A stretch of DNA of 64,000 nucleotides from Opitutus sp. GAS368 (lineage in GTDB: Bacteria > Verrucomicrobiota > Verrucomicrobiia > Opitutales > Opitutaceae). Position 1 is the stretch's first letter. The number at the start of each line of letters is the position of its first letter. Positions 19,664 to 27,028 of the stretch are shown here, piece by piece. The stretch lies in the NCBI RefSeq assembly GCF_900104925.1, contig NZ_LT629735.1:62001-126000 (forward strand), written 5' to 3'. Under the pieces are notes generated by a model. The model did not search any database. It was not told the DNA's origin and was given only the letters and a program-made list of their open reading frames with translations. The translations under genes and the position numbers were made by a program.

Positions 19664-20629
19664 ATGACCCGCGTCCTCCTCACGACCACCTCCTTCCAAG
19701 ACACGCCCGGCATCCACCACGACATGCTGGCCAAGGCCGGCTTCGAAATTGTCCGCGAGCGCGGCCCCCTGTCCGAGGCCCGCATGCTCGGGCTGGCCGG
19801 GCAGTTCGACGCCTACCTCTGCGGCGACGATGCCCTGACCCGCGCGGTCATCCAAAAATCCCTCCCGCGCCTCAAGGTCATCTCCAAATACGGCATCGGC
19901 CTCGACAAGATTGACGTCAAGGCCGCCACCGACCTCAAGGTCCCCGTCCTCTTCACCCCGGGCGTCAACCATACCACCGTCGCCGAACACACCTTCGCCC
20001 TCATGCTCGCCGCCGTGCGCAACCTCGTCGTCGAGGCCAACCACGTCGCCGCCGGCCGCTGGACGCGCATCACCGGCAACGAGGTCTGCGGCAAGACGCT
20101 CGCCATCGTCGGTTTCGGCCGCATCGGCAAGGAAGTCGCCATCCGCGCCCGCGCCTTCGGCCTCAAGGTCATCGGGTATGGCAACTACTGGGACGAGGAC
20201 TTCGCGCGCTGGCATGACATCGAGCGCGTCGAGCAGCTCGACGACGTCCTCAAGCGTGCCGACATCATCTCGCTGCACACCAAGCTCACGCCCGCCACCA
20301 AAGGCCTGATCAACGCCAGGAACTTCCCGCTCATCAAGCAGGGCGCCGTCATCGTCAACACCGGCCGCGGCGAACTCGTCGACCTCACCGCCCTCGTCGC
20401 CGCCCTCAAGTCCAAGCAACTCCTCGCCTATGCCGCCGATGTCCTCGACCAGGAACCGCCGCCCGCCGACCACCCGCTGCTCGGCCTGCCGAACGTCATC
20501 CTCACGCCGCACATCGGCTCGCGCACCCACGAGAGCGTCCAGCGCCAGGCCAGCTGCGCCGTGGAAAATCTGACCCTCTTCCTCGCCGGCAAGAAGCCGA
20601 TTGCCCAGGCCAACGAAGTTAAATCCTAA
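19664..20629 (+). CDS. D-isomer-specific 2-hydroxyacid dehydrogenase (SerA-like)
   Basis: A 321-residue NAD-dependent dehydrogenase. The Rossmann motif is GFGRIGKEVA, the catalytic arginine is in NTGRGELVD, and the Glu/His pair is in EPPPADHPLLGLPNVILTPH. The substrate loop KYGIGLDKIDVKAA is typical of phosphoglycerate dehydrogenase-like enzymes, but no ACT domain is present, so it is not a standard SerA. The ATG at 19664 (MTRVLLTTTSF) is preferred over an in-frame start far upstream, whose extension is repeat sequence. It is followed after 115 bases by the Ldh-type dehydrogenase. Confidence 0.88.
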   Translation: MTRVLLTTTSFQDTPGIHHDMLAKAGFEIVRERGPLSEARMLGLAGQFDAYLCGDDALTRAVIQKSLPRLKVISKYGIGLDKIDVKAATDLKVPVLFTPGVNHTTVAEHTFALMLAAVRNLVVEANHVAAGRWTRITGNEVCGKTLAIVGFGRIGKEVAIRARAFGLKVIGYGNYWDEDFARWHDIERVEQLDDVLKRADIISLHTKLTPATKGLINARNFPLIKQGAVIVNTGRGELVDLTALVAALKSKQLLAYAADVLDQEPPPADHPLLGLPNVILTPHIGSRTHESVQRQASCAVENLTLFLAGKKPIAQANEVKS

Positions 20630-20635
20630 TCATTG

Positions 20636-20724
20636 TCACTGAGACCACAGAGCCCTCACAGAGATCACTGAGCCCGTGTTTTCCTCCGTGCCCTCTGTGT
20701 CATCTCCGTGTCCTCTGTGACTTA
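20636..20724. repeat. Palindromic repeat (CACAGAG/CTCTGTG family)
   Basis: Left portion ttgtcactgagaccacagag and right portion ctctgtgtcatctccgtgtc with ctctgtgac form an imperfect inverted repeat. It fills the gap between the two dehydrogenase genes. Confidence 0.65.
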
Positions 20725-20744
20725 AAAATAAAACATCTTTTCCC

Positions 20745-21845
20745 ATGCCCGAACAATTCTTCATCGTCCCCGAAAAGCAGCACAACGACCTGGTCCAAGC
20801 CGCCTATCAACACCGCGGCTTCCATGCCGATGAAGCCGCCGAGGGTGCCCGCTTCTGCGCCGAGGCCTCGCGCCACGGCATCCGCACGCACAACGGCATC
20901 AAGGCCCTCCACCTCGACCATCTCTTCGGCTCCGGCTCGAAGGGCTGCGTGCCAGGCGCGCAGATCGTCGAGAAGCCGTCGAAGTTCGAGGCCGCCAAGA
21001 TCTGGAACGCCAACAAGAAGCTCGGCCAGTCCACCGCCTACCGCGCCATGGCCGAGGCCATCCGCCTCGCGGACAAATACGGCGTCGGCACCGTGTCCGT
21101 GGACAACGCCTTCCACTACCTCTGGGGCGGCGGCTACGTGATGGACGCCGCGAAGAAGGGCTACATCGCCTACACCAACTGCACCGCGGCGCTCGCCGAA
21201 GTCGTGCCGTTCGGCGGCAAGTTCCCGACGCTCGGTACCAACCCGCATTCCTGGGGCTTCCCCACCACCGATGCCGTCGGCTACCCGATCGTCATCGACT
21301 GGGCCACGTCCGTCGTCGCCATGGGCCGCGTCCAGCAGCTCAAGCGCGAAGGTAAACCGTTGCCGCCGCTCGCCGCCGTGGACAAGGACGGCAACCCGAC
21401 GACCGACCCGAACCTCGCCACCTTCCTCCTGCCCTTCGGTGCGCACAAGGGCTACGGCCTCTCGCTCATCAACGAGATCGTCGGCAGCTTTATCGGCGGC
21501 TCGCTGCCGACCATCCGCAACCGCTGGGACCAGGTCGGCGTCGGCGACAAGGGCACCTGCGTGTTCTTCTTCCAAGTCATCCATCCCGACGCCATCAACG
21601 CCGGCGCCTTCGCCAAGGGCCGCAACCAGTCGCAGAACGTCAAGGCCGTCATCCAAGACGTCCTCGGCCACGGCAACGAAAAGTCCATGCTCCCCGGCCA
21701 GCTCGAAGCCCAGTGGGCCGCGCACACCGCCAAGGCCGGCGGCCTGCTCTTCAGCGCCGCCGAGATCACCGCCTTCAGCGAACTCGCCACCGAGGTCAGA
21801 CAGCCCCTGTGGAAGCCCGAGTCGTTCAAGACGGTGACGATCTGA
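20745..21845 (+). CDS. Ldh family (malate/L-lactate type 2) NAD(P)-dependent oxidoreductase
   Basis: A 366-residue protein of the Ldh_2 family, which is unrelated to classical lactate dehydrogenase and includes malate, ureidoglycolate, sulfolactate and 2,3-diketogulonate dehydrogenases. Characteristic blocks are SRHGIRTHNGIKAL, GTVSVDNAFHYLWGG, GTNPHSWGFPT (active site) and AHKGYGLSLINEI. The substrate is not predictable. The last 26 codons are duplicated about 1 kb downstream (22814-22892). Confidence 0.88.
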   Translation: MPEQFFIVPEKQHNDLVQAAYQHRGFHADEAAEGARFCAEASRHGIRTHNGIKALHLDHLFGSGSKGCVPGAQIVEKPSKFEAAKIWNANKKLGQSTAYRAMAEAIRLADKYGVGTVSVDNAFHYLWGGGYVMDAAKKGYIAYTNCTAALAEVVPFGGKFPTLGTNPHSWGFPTTDAVGYPIVIDWATSVVAMGRVQQLKREGKPLPPLAAVDKDGNPTTDPNLATFLLPFGAHKGYGLSLINEIVGSFIGGSLPTIRNRWDQVGVGDKGTCVFFFQVIHPDAINAGAFAKGRNQSQNVKAVIQDVLGHGNEKSMLPGQLEAQWAAHTAKAGGLLFSAAEITAFSELATEVRQPLWKPESFKTVTI

Positions 21846-21846
21846 A
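21768..21846. repeat. Direct repeat, copy 1: 3' end of the Ldh-family gene
   Basis: These 79 bases, ending with the stop codon of the Ldh-family gene, recur at 22814-22892 with about nine mismatches, in the same orientation. The two copies frame the nucleotidyltransferase module. Confidence 0.9.
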
Positions 21847-21926
21847 GGTAGGGCGCGGACTCCGCTCCGCGCCGGTAGGGCCGTTGCCCCCAACGGTCCG
21901 GACGCTGGGGGCGAGCGCCCCTACCG
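21847..21926. repeat. Two adjacent palindromic repeats (GGTAGGGCG family)
   Basis: Block one, 21847-21873, is a gcgcggactccgctccgcgc hairpin. Block two, 21874-21926, has ends ggtagggccg and cgcccctacc. They lie between the Ldh-family stop and the nucleotidyltransferase stop and probably act as a transcription barrier. Confidence 0.75.
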
Positions 21927-21973
21927 CCAAAATCCTCTTTTGGGGCCCAGCTCCCGTTGGGCCGCGGCCCACT

Positions 21974-22507
21974 TCATTTCAGCGGCAACGCGAGCCCCAG
22001 CCGGACCAGTTCGCGATCCAACCACGGGCGATCCAGCTCCGCTCCGAGCGTCGCCAGCATGGCTCGCACATCTCGCAGGTGCTTTTCCCCGCCGCTCTCG
22101 CGGTGGAAGAGGAGCTTGTGCAAGATGATCGCCTCCGGTGCCGCCACCCAGACCTTGCGACCCGCCACTTCGATGCTGCGGCGGCGCTCAAACCACGTCC
22201 GTTGGTCCGCCGGCAGCGGATAGAGATCGGCCTTGGTCATTCCCTCCAGCGCAATGACATTGAGGTGGGCGCCATGGGCCCGGCCCGCTTCCGTCTGAAT
22301 CGTATCAAGGGGCGGCACATAAAACGTCTTTTCCGGAAAAGCCGCCAGCAGTCGGGGCGCATCGTTTGCTCCGATCTGGATGACCACGTCCAAGTCATTT
22401 GTGGCGCGCGGCTCGCCATAGATGGATGAAGCGACCGAGCCGACCAGCGCATAGGGGATGCCCGCCCGCTCCAACGGATCGATAAACTGAAACAGCCAGT
22501 CCCACAT
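21974..22507 (-). CDS. Nucleotidyltransferase-fold protein (DUF6036/AbiEii-like)
   Basis: A 177-residue protein with the minimal nucleotidyltransferase signature: GS at residues 23-24 in ALVGSVASSIYG and the metal-binding pair D38/D40 in NDLDVVI. The later part (ADQRTWFERRRSIEVAG, then PEAIILHKLLFHRESGGEKHLRDVRAML) is the helical half seen in DUF6036 and AbiEii-type proteins. Some relatives in this fold are toxins that modify RNA or protein. It follows a small gene after 12 bases on the same strand, which suggests a two-gene module of toxin-antitoxin type (inference). Both lie between the two copies of the Ldh 3' end. Confidence 0.82.
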   Translation of the reverse strand: MWDWLFQFIDPLERAGIPYALVGSVASSIYGEPRATNDLDVVIQIGANDAPRLLAAFPEKTFYVPPLDTIQTEAGRAHGAHLNVIALEGMTKADLYPLPADQRTWFERRRSIEVAGRKVWVAAPEAIILHKLLFHRESGGEKHLRDVRAMLATLGAELDRPWLDRELVRLGLALPLK

Positions 22508-22519
22508 TGCCGGGTAACC

Positions 22520-22765
22520 TCAGTCCCGGGCCGAAAGCCACCAGCGACGCAGCTCGGCCCGTCGTTCATCAGCGGATAGCTCCGGTCGGCGGGCCGCCAG
22601 TTCGGCTTCCTTCAGGCCCTGCAAGGTCCGGTTGAGGCGGTCCACCGCCGCGAGCTTCTTCTCGGGCGAAGCCGCCCGGTAAAGCGCGACCAAGCGCGCA
22701 TCAAGCGGGGCCTCCGGCCGCAAATCCGGCCGGATCTCATGGACGGCTTCGATGGACGGCTTCAT
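22520..22765 (-). CDS. Small helical protein paired with the nucleotidyltransferase
   Basis: An 81-residue protein from the ATG at 22765 (MKPSIEAVHEI; an in-frame ATG at 22795 is possible but less likely). It is charged and helical, with the core SPEKKLAAVDRLNRTLQGL and a C-terminal ARRPELSADERRAELRRWW. From memory, small proteins of this layout, with an early EKL block and a late R-x-x-P-x-x-S-x-x-E block, are often encoded beside nucleotidyltransferase-fold genes; function is unknown. It is the first gene of the pair and would fit the antitoxin position. Confidence 0.7.
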   Translation of the reverse strand: MKPSIEAVHEIRPDLRPEAPLDARLVALYRAASPEKKLAAVDRLNRTLQGLKEAELAARRPELSADERRAELRRWWLSARD

Positions 22766-22813
22766 GCCCCGCACCCTAGCGCGCAGCAGTGGCACGACAA
22801 GCCATTTGCACCC

Positions 22814-22892
22814 ACCGCCTTCAACGAACCCGCCACCGAGGCCAGGCAGCCGCTGTGCAAGCCCGAGTTGTTCAAGACGATGACGATCTAAA
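22814..22892 (+). pseudogene. Orphan 3' fragment of an Ldh-family gene (direct repeat, copy 2)
   Basis: In the same orientation as the Ldh-family gene, this 79-base segment translates to a relative of its last 25 residues (TAFNEPATEARQPLCKPE versus TAFSELATEVRQPLWKPE) and ends in TAA. No upstream part of the gene is present. It is either the remnant of a tandem duplicate or the original gene end displaced by insertion of the module at 21847-22813. Confidence 0.85.
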
Positions 22893-23038
22893 AGACGAAA
22901 TCTGAAACTTGAGAGCTACGGATCGTTGCGCGGAGATGGCGCAACAAACCTGAGACAACTCGGGATTCAGGTCTTTTCTTTTGGAGGGCCCGCGTCCCTG
23001 CGGGCCGTTCAGGGGCGGGAACACAATTCCGCCTCTTG

Positions 23039-23108
23039 GTAGGGGCGGTTGCCCTCAACCGCCTTTCGGCGCCGTGTCCCAAGGGCCGTTGAGGGCAACG
23101 GCCCCTAC
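23039..23108. repeat. Palindromic repeat (GTAGGGGCGGTTG family)
   Basis: Arms gtaggggcggttgccctcaa and its near-complement ending gcaacggcccctac. Part of the 400-base gap between 22892 and the acyltransferase gene, which holds only repeats. Confidence 0.85.
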
Positions 23109-23111
23109 CAC

Positions 23112-23260
23112 TAGGGAGTGTTTTCAAACCCGGTTTGTCATCCTGAGCGGAGCGAAGGATCCATGGCAACGAAGGCCATATCGCGAACGAACGCATGGAT
23201 TCTTCACTTCGTTCAGAATGACAGGAAACGGATATTTGTTGGGTTTGAAAACACTCCCTA
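23112..23260. repeat. Nested element: TAGGGAGTGTTTTCAAACCC palindrome with a GTCATCCTGAG element inside
   Basis: The outer arms, 23112-23131 and 23241-23260, are perfect 20-base inverted copies. The interior 23137-23222 is a second palindromic element with ends gtcatcctgagcggagcgaa and cttcgttcagaatgac. Another copy of the inner element lies inside a different outer element at 46300-46381. Confidence 0.85.
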
Positions 23261-23280
23261 ATCTCCGCGGCCTGAACTTC

Positions 23281-23310
23281 AGGTCTCAGGTTTCAGCTCT
23301 CAGGTCTCTC
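23281..23310. repeat. GGTCTCAGGTTTCAG repeat copy at the 3' end of the acyltransferase gene
   Basis: Tandem aggtctcaggtttcag/ctctcaggtctc units, ending two bases before the stop codon of the acyltransferase/ligase gene. Same family as the copy inside smc. Confidence 0.75.
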
Positions 23311-23311
23311 C

Positions 23312-26104
23312 TCACGCTTCCGCCGTTTCCTTCGTCAGCTCGATCGCCAGCGTGCGAACGCCCTTGAGATCGGTCTTGCCGGTGCCGAGCATCGGGATCC
23401 TGTCCACCTTCCGCAGGATCTTCGGCACCCAGAGATTCGGCAGGCCGGACTCGAGCAGCTTCGAGCGCAGCTGTTCCAGCGTGATGTCCTGCGTCGTCAG
23501 CAGCACGAGCGCCTCGCCCTTGCTGGAATCGGGAATACCCGTGATGGCTGCGACAGGTCCGTCGTGCTGGTCCCAGCCGAAGAGATCGAGGATCCGCTGT
23601 TCGATCGTGCCGTGCGGCACCATCTCGCCGCCGATCTTGGAGAACCGCGACAGCCGGCCCTCGATGAACAGGAAGCCGTCGTGGTCGAAGCGCCCGAGGT
23701 CGCCCGTGATGAACCAGCCGTCCTTGAGCGCCGTCGCTGTCTTCTCCGGATCTTTGAGGTAGCCGGGAAACACATTCGCCCCGCGCAGCCAGAGCATGCC
23801 GGTCGAGGTCATGGGCAGTTCCTCGCCGGTGTCGGGGTCCACGATGCGCGCCGTCATGCCCGGCATCAGGCGGCCGACCGCGCCCTTGCGCTTGCCCAGC
23901 TGCTCCGCGGCGGTGGACGTCGTGATGGGCGGATTGTGCTGGTTGATGTTGGTCGCGGGCGTCGTCTCGGTCAGGCCGTAGCCCTGCAAAATCTCGATGC
24001 CGAACTGCCCGAGGAAGGCCTCGTAGAGATCCATCGTCAGTTTCTCCGCGCCGGTAACGACGAGGGTGAGCGACTTGAGTTCCTCCTTGCTGGCCTTCTT
24101 GAGGAATGGCCGCACGAAGGTCGGGGCGCCGAGCATGACGGTCGCCTGCTCCTGCTGGATGGCCTCGATGATCTTCTTGGTGTCGAGCGGGCTCGGCACG
24201 GTGACCACCATGCAGCCGCGCAGCAGCGGATACCACAGCGTCACGGTGAAGCCGAACGAATGGAACACCGGCAGGCACGCCATCAGCACGGCCGTGTCGG
24301 GCAGGATCGAGAGCGAGGAAATCTGCGCGCAGTTGGCGAAAAGGTTGCGGTGCGTGAGCACGACGCCCTTCGGTTCGCCCGAGCTGCCGCTGGTGAAGAG
24401 CAGCGCGGCCTCCTCGTTGTCGCCCTGCTTGGGCAGGCCGAGCAGGTTGGCCACCCACTGGTTCGGCAGCAGCCACGCCGCGAGCAGCCACGGCAGGATG
24501 GCGATTTTGCCGCCCGCGGCCTCGATGGCCTGCTTCAGGTCGAGCGTGTTGGCGGGAAACGGGAAATTCGGCACCTTGGCCCGCATGGCGTCGGCCGTGA
24601 TGACGGTGTCGATCTCGCCCAGCTTGAGCGAGGCCTCGATGGCGGTCCTGCCAGCGGTGAAGTTGAGGTTGACCGGCACCTTGTCGGCAAAGGCGACGGC
24701 AAGGTTGGCGATGTGCGCCCCGGCGCCCGGCGGCAGCACGATGCCGATGCGTTTCCCCGGGACGGTCTTCCGGAGGTAACGCGACAACGTCGCCGCCACC
24801 GCGAGCAACTGCGCGGCGGAAACCGCCCGGCGCTCGGCGGTGCGGTCCACGAGCTCGATGTGCCGCGGGCGCTTGGCGAGCGAGCGGACGATCTCGCGGC
24901 CGAGGTGGCGCTTGAGCATCGGCCGCTCCTGGAAAGCCTCCTCGCCCACGTCGAGCATGGCCTTGCGCATGTGCGCGACATCGGCCTTTTCGCTCGGGAT
25001 CGGCGGGCCGAACACGACGCACACGTGCGTCGGCATCAGGCGCGGCGACTTCCAGAGGTAGCGGTTGCCAGCGAAGGAATAGACCGAGCCCCACAGGCCG
25101 TCGATCGCCGCCGGCACCACCGGGACCTTCGCGTGCTGGACGATGGTCTCGAACCCGCGGCGCAGCTCCATCAGCTGCCCGGTGCGCGAGATGGCGCCCT
25201 CGGGGAAGACGCAGACCAGTTCGCCCGCCTGCAGGGCGTCCCAGGCGAGGCGGATGCCCTTCAGGGGCTTGTTGGGATTGACCGGGATGACCCCCGCGGC
25301 GCGGAAGAGGTAGCGCACGACCGGGCTTTTCGCGAAGCCCGCGAAGGCCACGAAGCGCAGCGGCCGCGGCGAGGCGATCTGCAGCACGACGGCGTCCACA
25401 TAGGACAGGTGGTTGCACAGCACCAGCGCGCCGCCCGCCGGCACGTTCACCGTGCCCAGCGCCTTCACGCGGTAGAACAGCGCACCGATGAGGCGCATCA
25501 CGGCGCACACCGTCTGGTGCGGCAGGTGATACAGCGCGAACAGGGTCATGAACAGCGTAAGCCCGGCCAGCAGGCGAAACTGCCGGAACGGCTGCCAGTT
25601 CAATCCCGCCGGTGTGGCCAGCAAACAATACAATGCCGCGCCTACTGCCACCGCCCCCAATGCCGGTATGGCGAGTGCCACCAAGGCGCGCACCGCGCCG
25701 CCCGCATTCCCCCGCACATAACTGAACAGCGGCACCAGAAACAACCCGCAGCCAAAACCCGCCACCCCAAACCACCAGGCGAACGCCAAGTCGTGCCCAT
25801 CACGACCCAGCGTCGCCAGCGCGGCAATGAGCACGATGCCGCCGAGCGGCACGAGGCCGAGCTCGGGCCCGCGACGTGAAACAAGGCCCGCGGCTCCCGC
25901 CCCAAGGACCACTCCCACACCCGCACCGGCAAGCCATAAGCCCAGGTTCCATCGTAGGAGAAACAGTCCGAGATAAGCGCCCAGCCCGAAGAAAAACATG
26001 ATGCCGTAGGTCGTGCGCCGCAGCGGACTGTCCCGCCACAATTCGGCCACCAAGCTTGCCGGCGGCAAAGGCCGCGCCGTCAACGGGACATGTGGGGATT
26101 TCAT
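23312..26104 (-). CDS. MFS-like/acyltransferase/AMP-ligase fusion (Aas-type lysophospholipid acyltransferase)
   Basis: A 930-residue membrane protein with three parts. Residues 1 to about 240 are hydrophobic with several helices (RTTYGIMFFFGLGAYLGLF onward). About 240-440 is a PlsC-type acyltransferase with the catalytic NHLSYVD and the FPEGAISRTG substrate motif. About 460-930 is an AMP-forming acyl ligase with LLFTSGSSGEPKGV, the GYGLTETTP motif and ITGDLGRFDHDGF. It would activate a fatty acid, load it to ACP and reacylate lysophosphatidylethanolamine, as E. coli Aas does. Start at ATG 26104 (MKSPHVPLTARPLPP). Confidence 0.9.
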   Translation of the reverse strand: MKSPHVPLTARPLPPASLVAELWRDSPLRRTTYGIMFFFGLGAYLGLFLLRWNLGLWLAGAGVGVVLGAGAAGLVSRRGPELGLVPLGGIVLIAALATLGRDGHDLAFAWWFGVAGFGCGLFLVPLFSYVRGNAGGAVRALVALAIPALGAVAVGAALYCLLATPAGLNWQPFRQFRLLAGLTLFMTLFALYHLPHQTVCAVMRLIGALFYRVKALGTVNVPAGGALVLCNHLSYVDAVVLQIASPRPLRFVAFAGFAKSPVVRYLFRAAGVIPVNPNKPLKGIRLAWDALQAGELVCVFPEGAISRTGQLMELRRGFETIVQHAKVPVVPAAIDGLWGSVYSFAGNRYLWKSPRLMPTHVCVVFGPPIPSEKADVAHMRKAMLDVGEEAFQERPMLKRHLGREIVRSLAKRPRHIELVDRTAERRAVSAAQLLAVAATLSRYLRKTVPGKRIGIVLPPGAGAHIANLAVAFADKVPVNLNFTAGRTAIEASLKLGEIDTVITADAMRAKVPNFPFPANTLDLKQAIEAAGGKIAILPWLLAAWLLPNQWVANLLGLPKQGDNEEAALLFTSGSSGEPKGVVLTHRNLFANCAQISSLSILPDTAVLMACLPVFHSFGFTVTLWYPLLRGCMVVTVPSPLDTKKIIEAIQQEQATVMLGAPTFVRPFLKKASKEELKSLTLVVTGAEKLTMDLYEAFLGQFGIEILQGYGLTETTPATNINQHNPPITTSTAAEQLGKRKGAVGRLMPGMTARIVDPDTGEELPMTSTGMLWLRGANVFPGYLKDPEKTATALKDGWFITGDLGRFDHDGFLFIEGRLSRFSKIGGEMVPHGTIEQRILDLFGWDQHDGPVAAITGIPDSSKGEALVLLTTQDITLEQLRSKLLESGLPNLWVPKILRKVDRIPMLGTGKTDLKGVRTLAIELTKETAEA

Positions 26105-26158
26105 GCGGGGTGAACGTTTCAAACAGTGCGACCCGCCTGACGCGGGGCAAGACCTTTG

Positions 26159-26209
26159 GTAGGGCGAATCCTCCGGATGAGCCGCGACTCGTCGGGACGA
26201 CCGCCCTAC
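26159..26209. repeat. Palindromic repeat (GTAGGGCGAATCC family) that supplies a stop codon
   Basis: Ends gtagggcgaatcctccggat and cgaccgccctac. The TAG of the TOPRIM-like gene (26206-26208 on the minus strand) lies in its right end. Same type as 15667-15747. Confidence 0.8.
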
Positions 26210-26844
26210 CCAACTTTCCAGCTCCGCAAATCCCGCGCGAGACAACCGAAGCCCTGGGGGAAATCATTCTCCAACCGGCGCACGTCGCCGTGGTGCCGGC
26301 TCACCTCCTGCACCATCCGCTTCATTTCAAACGGCAACGCGGGCCGCTCCGTGCCGTAGACCCGCCGCTTCAGCTCGCGCCGGGTGTAGGGCAGCCGGCC
26401 GGACGCCATCCCGTCCACCCACGCCTGCTCCGTGACCGACGTGTCCCGCCCGCAGAGCAGCCAGGCCTCGAGCGCCGGCACGCACACGCCCACCGCCCGC
26501 AGCACCCGGTCGCGACCGCGGGCCGGAGGCAGGTTCTTGAGGGTCCGCCGGAAAACCGCCCGCAGCCGGCAGATCCGACAATAGGGATGATAATAACCCG
26601 GCGCCTCGTGCTCCGCCGAGTGCACCGGCGAGTCGTCCGAGTCCACCACGACGACCAGCCCGTCGGCATTGGTGTTGAAATGCAGGTGCCGGAGGATGGC
26701 AGGCAGCACCAGCTCGACCGACGGCCAGCCCCGGGCCCGCAGCGACGGCGAGATCTGGTTGAACCCCTGCCCGATCACATAGCCGACCAGCACGCGCAAC
26801 GCCGCCTCATCCGCCGGTGACTCACTGAGGATCGCGATATTCAT
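26206..26844 (-). CDS. TOPRIM-like protein paired with an ABC-type ATPase
   Basis: A 212-residue protein with no assigned name. The N-terminus MNIAILSESPADEAALRVLV gives the conserved glutamate (E8) and VVVVDSDDSP gives an acidic DxDD cluster (D68, D70, D71), together the TOPRIM layout seen in OLD, RloB/DUF4276 and AriB proteins. A cysteine/histidine group (HPYCRIC, 86-92) follows. The C-terminal half is basic. It lies 184 bases downstream of an ATPase gene on the same strand, with an inverted repeat between. Start at ATG 26844, because the earlier in-frame start reads repeat sequence. The stop codon is provided by a palindromic repeat. Likely nuclease effector (inference). Confidence 0.72.
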   Translation of the reverse strand: MNIAILSESPADEAALRVLVGYVIGQGFNQISPSLRARGWPSVELVLPAILRHLHFNTNADGLVVVVDSDDSPVHSAEHEAPGYYHPYCRICRLRAVFRRTLKNLPPARGRDRVLRAVGVCVPALEAWLLCGRDTSVTEQAWVDGMASGRLPYTRRELKRRVYGTERPALPFEMKRMVQEVSRHHGDVRRLENDFPQGFGCLARDLRSWKVG

Positions 26845-26856
26845 CGCGATCCGGAA

Positions 26857-27012
26857 AACCTGAAACCTGAGACCTGAGACCTGAAACCAATGCATCCGGA
26901 AACATTGCCGGATAGCCTGAGTCGAAAGTGGCGAACGCGGGTTGCCGGCGACGATATTGAAAGGAGCGAGGGCATCTAATTTTCAGGTCTCAGGTTTCAG
27001 GTCTCAGGTCTC
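26857..27012. repeat. Inverted-repeat element with ACCTGAGACCTGAAACC ends
   Basis: Left end 26857-26888 and right end 26981-27012 are inverted copies of the acctgaaacctgagacct unit, with about 92 bases between them that show no gene. It separates the ATPase and TOPRIM-like genes and carries no obvious terminator. Confidence 0.8.
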
Positions 27013-27028
27013 CGTGAGCGCTTCGCGC

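Noticed and set aside
26857-27012. Possible CRISPR-like array of ACCTGAGACCTGAAACC units
   Set aside because: Units are tandem without unique spacers and occur as inverted ends of one element; no cas genes are present.
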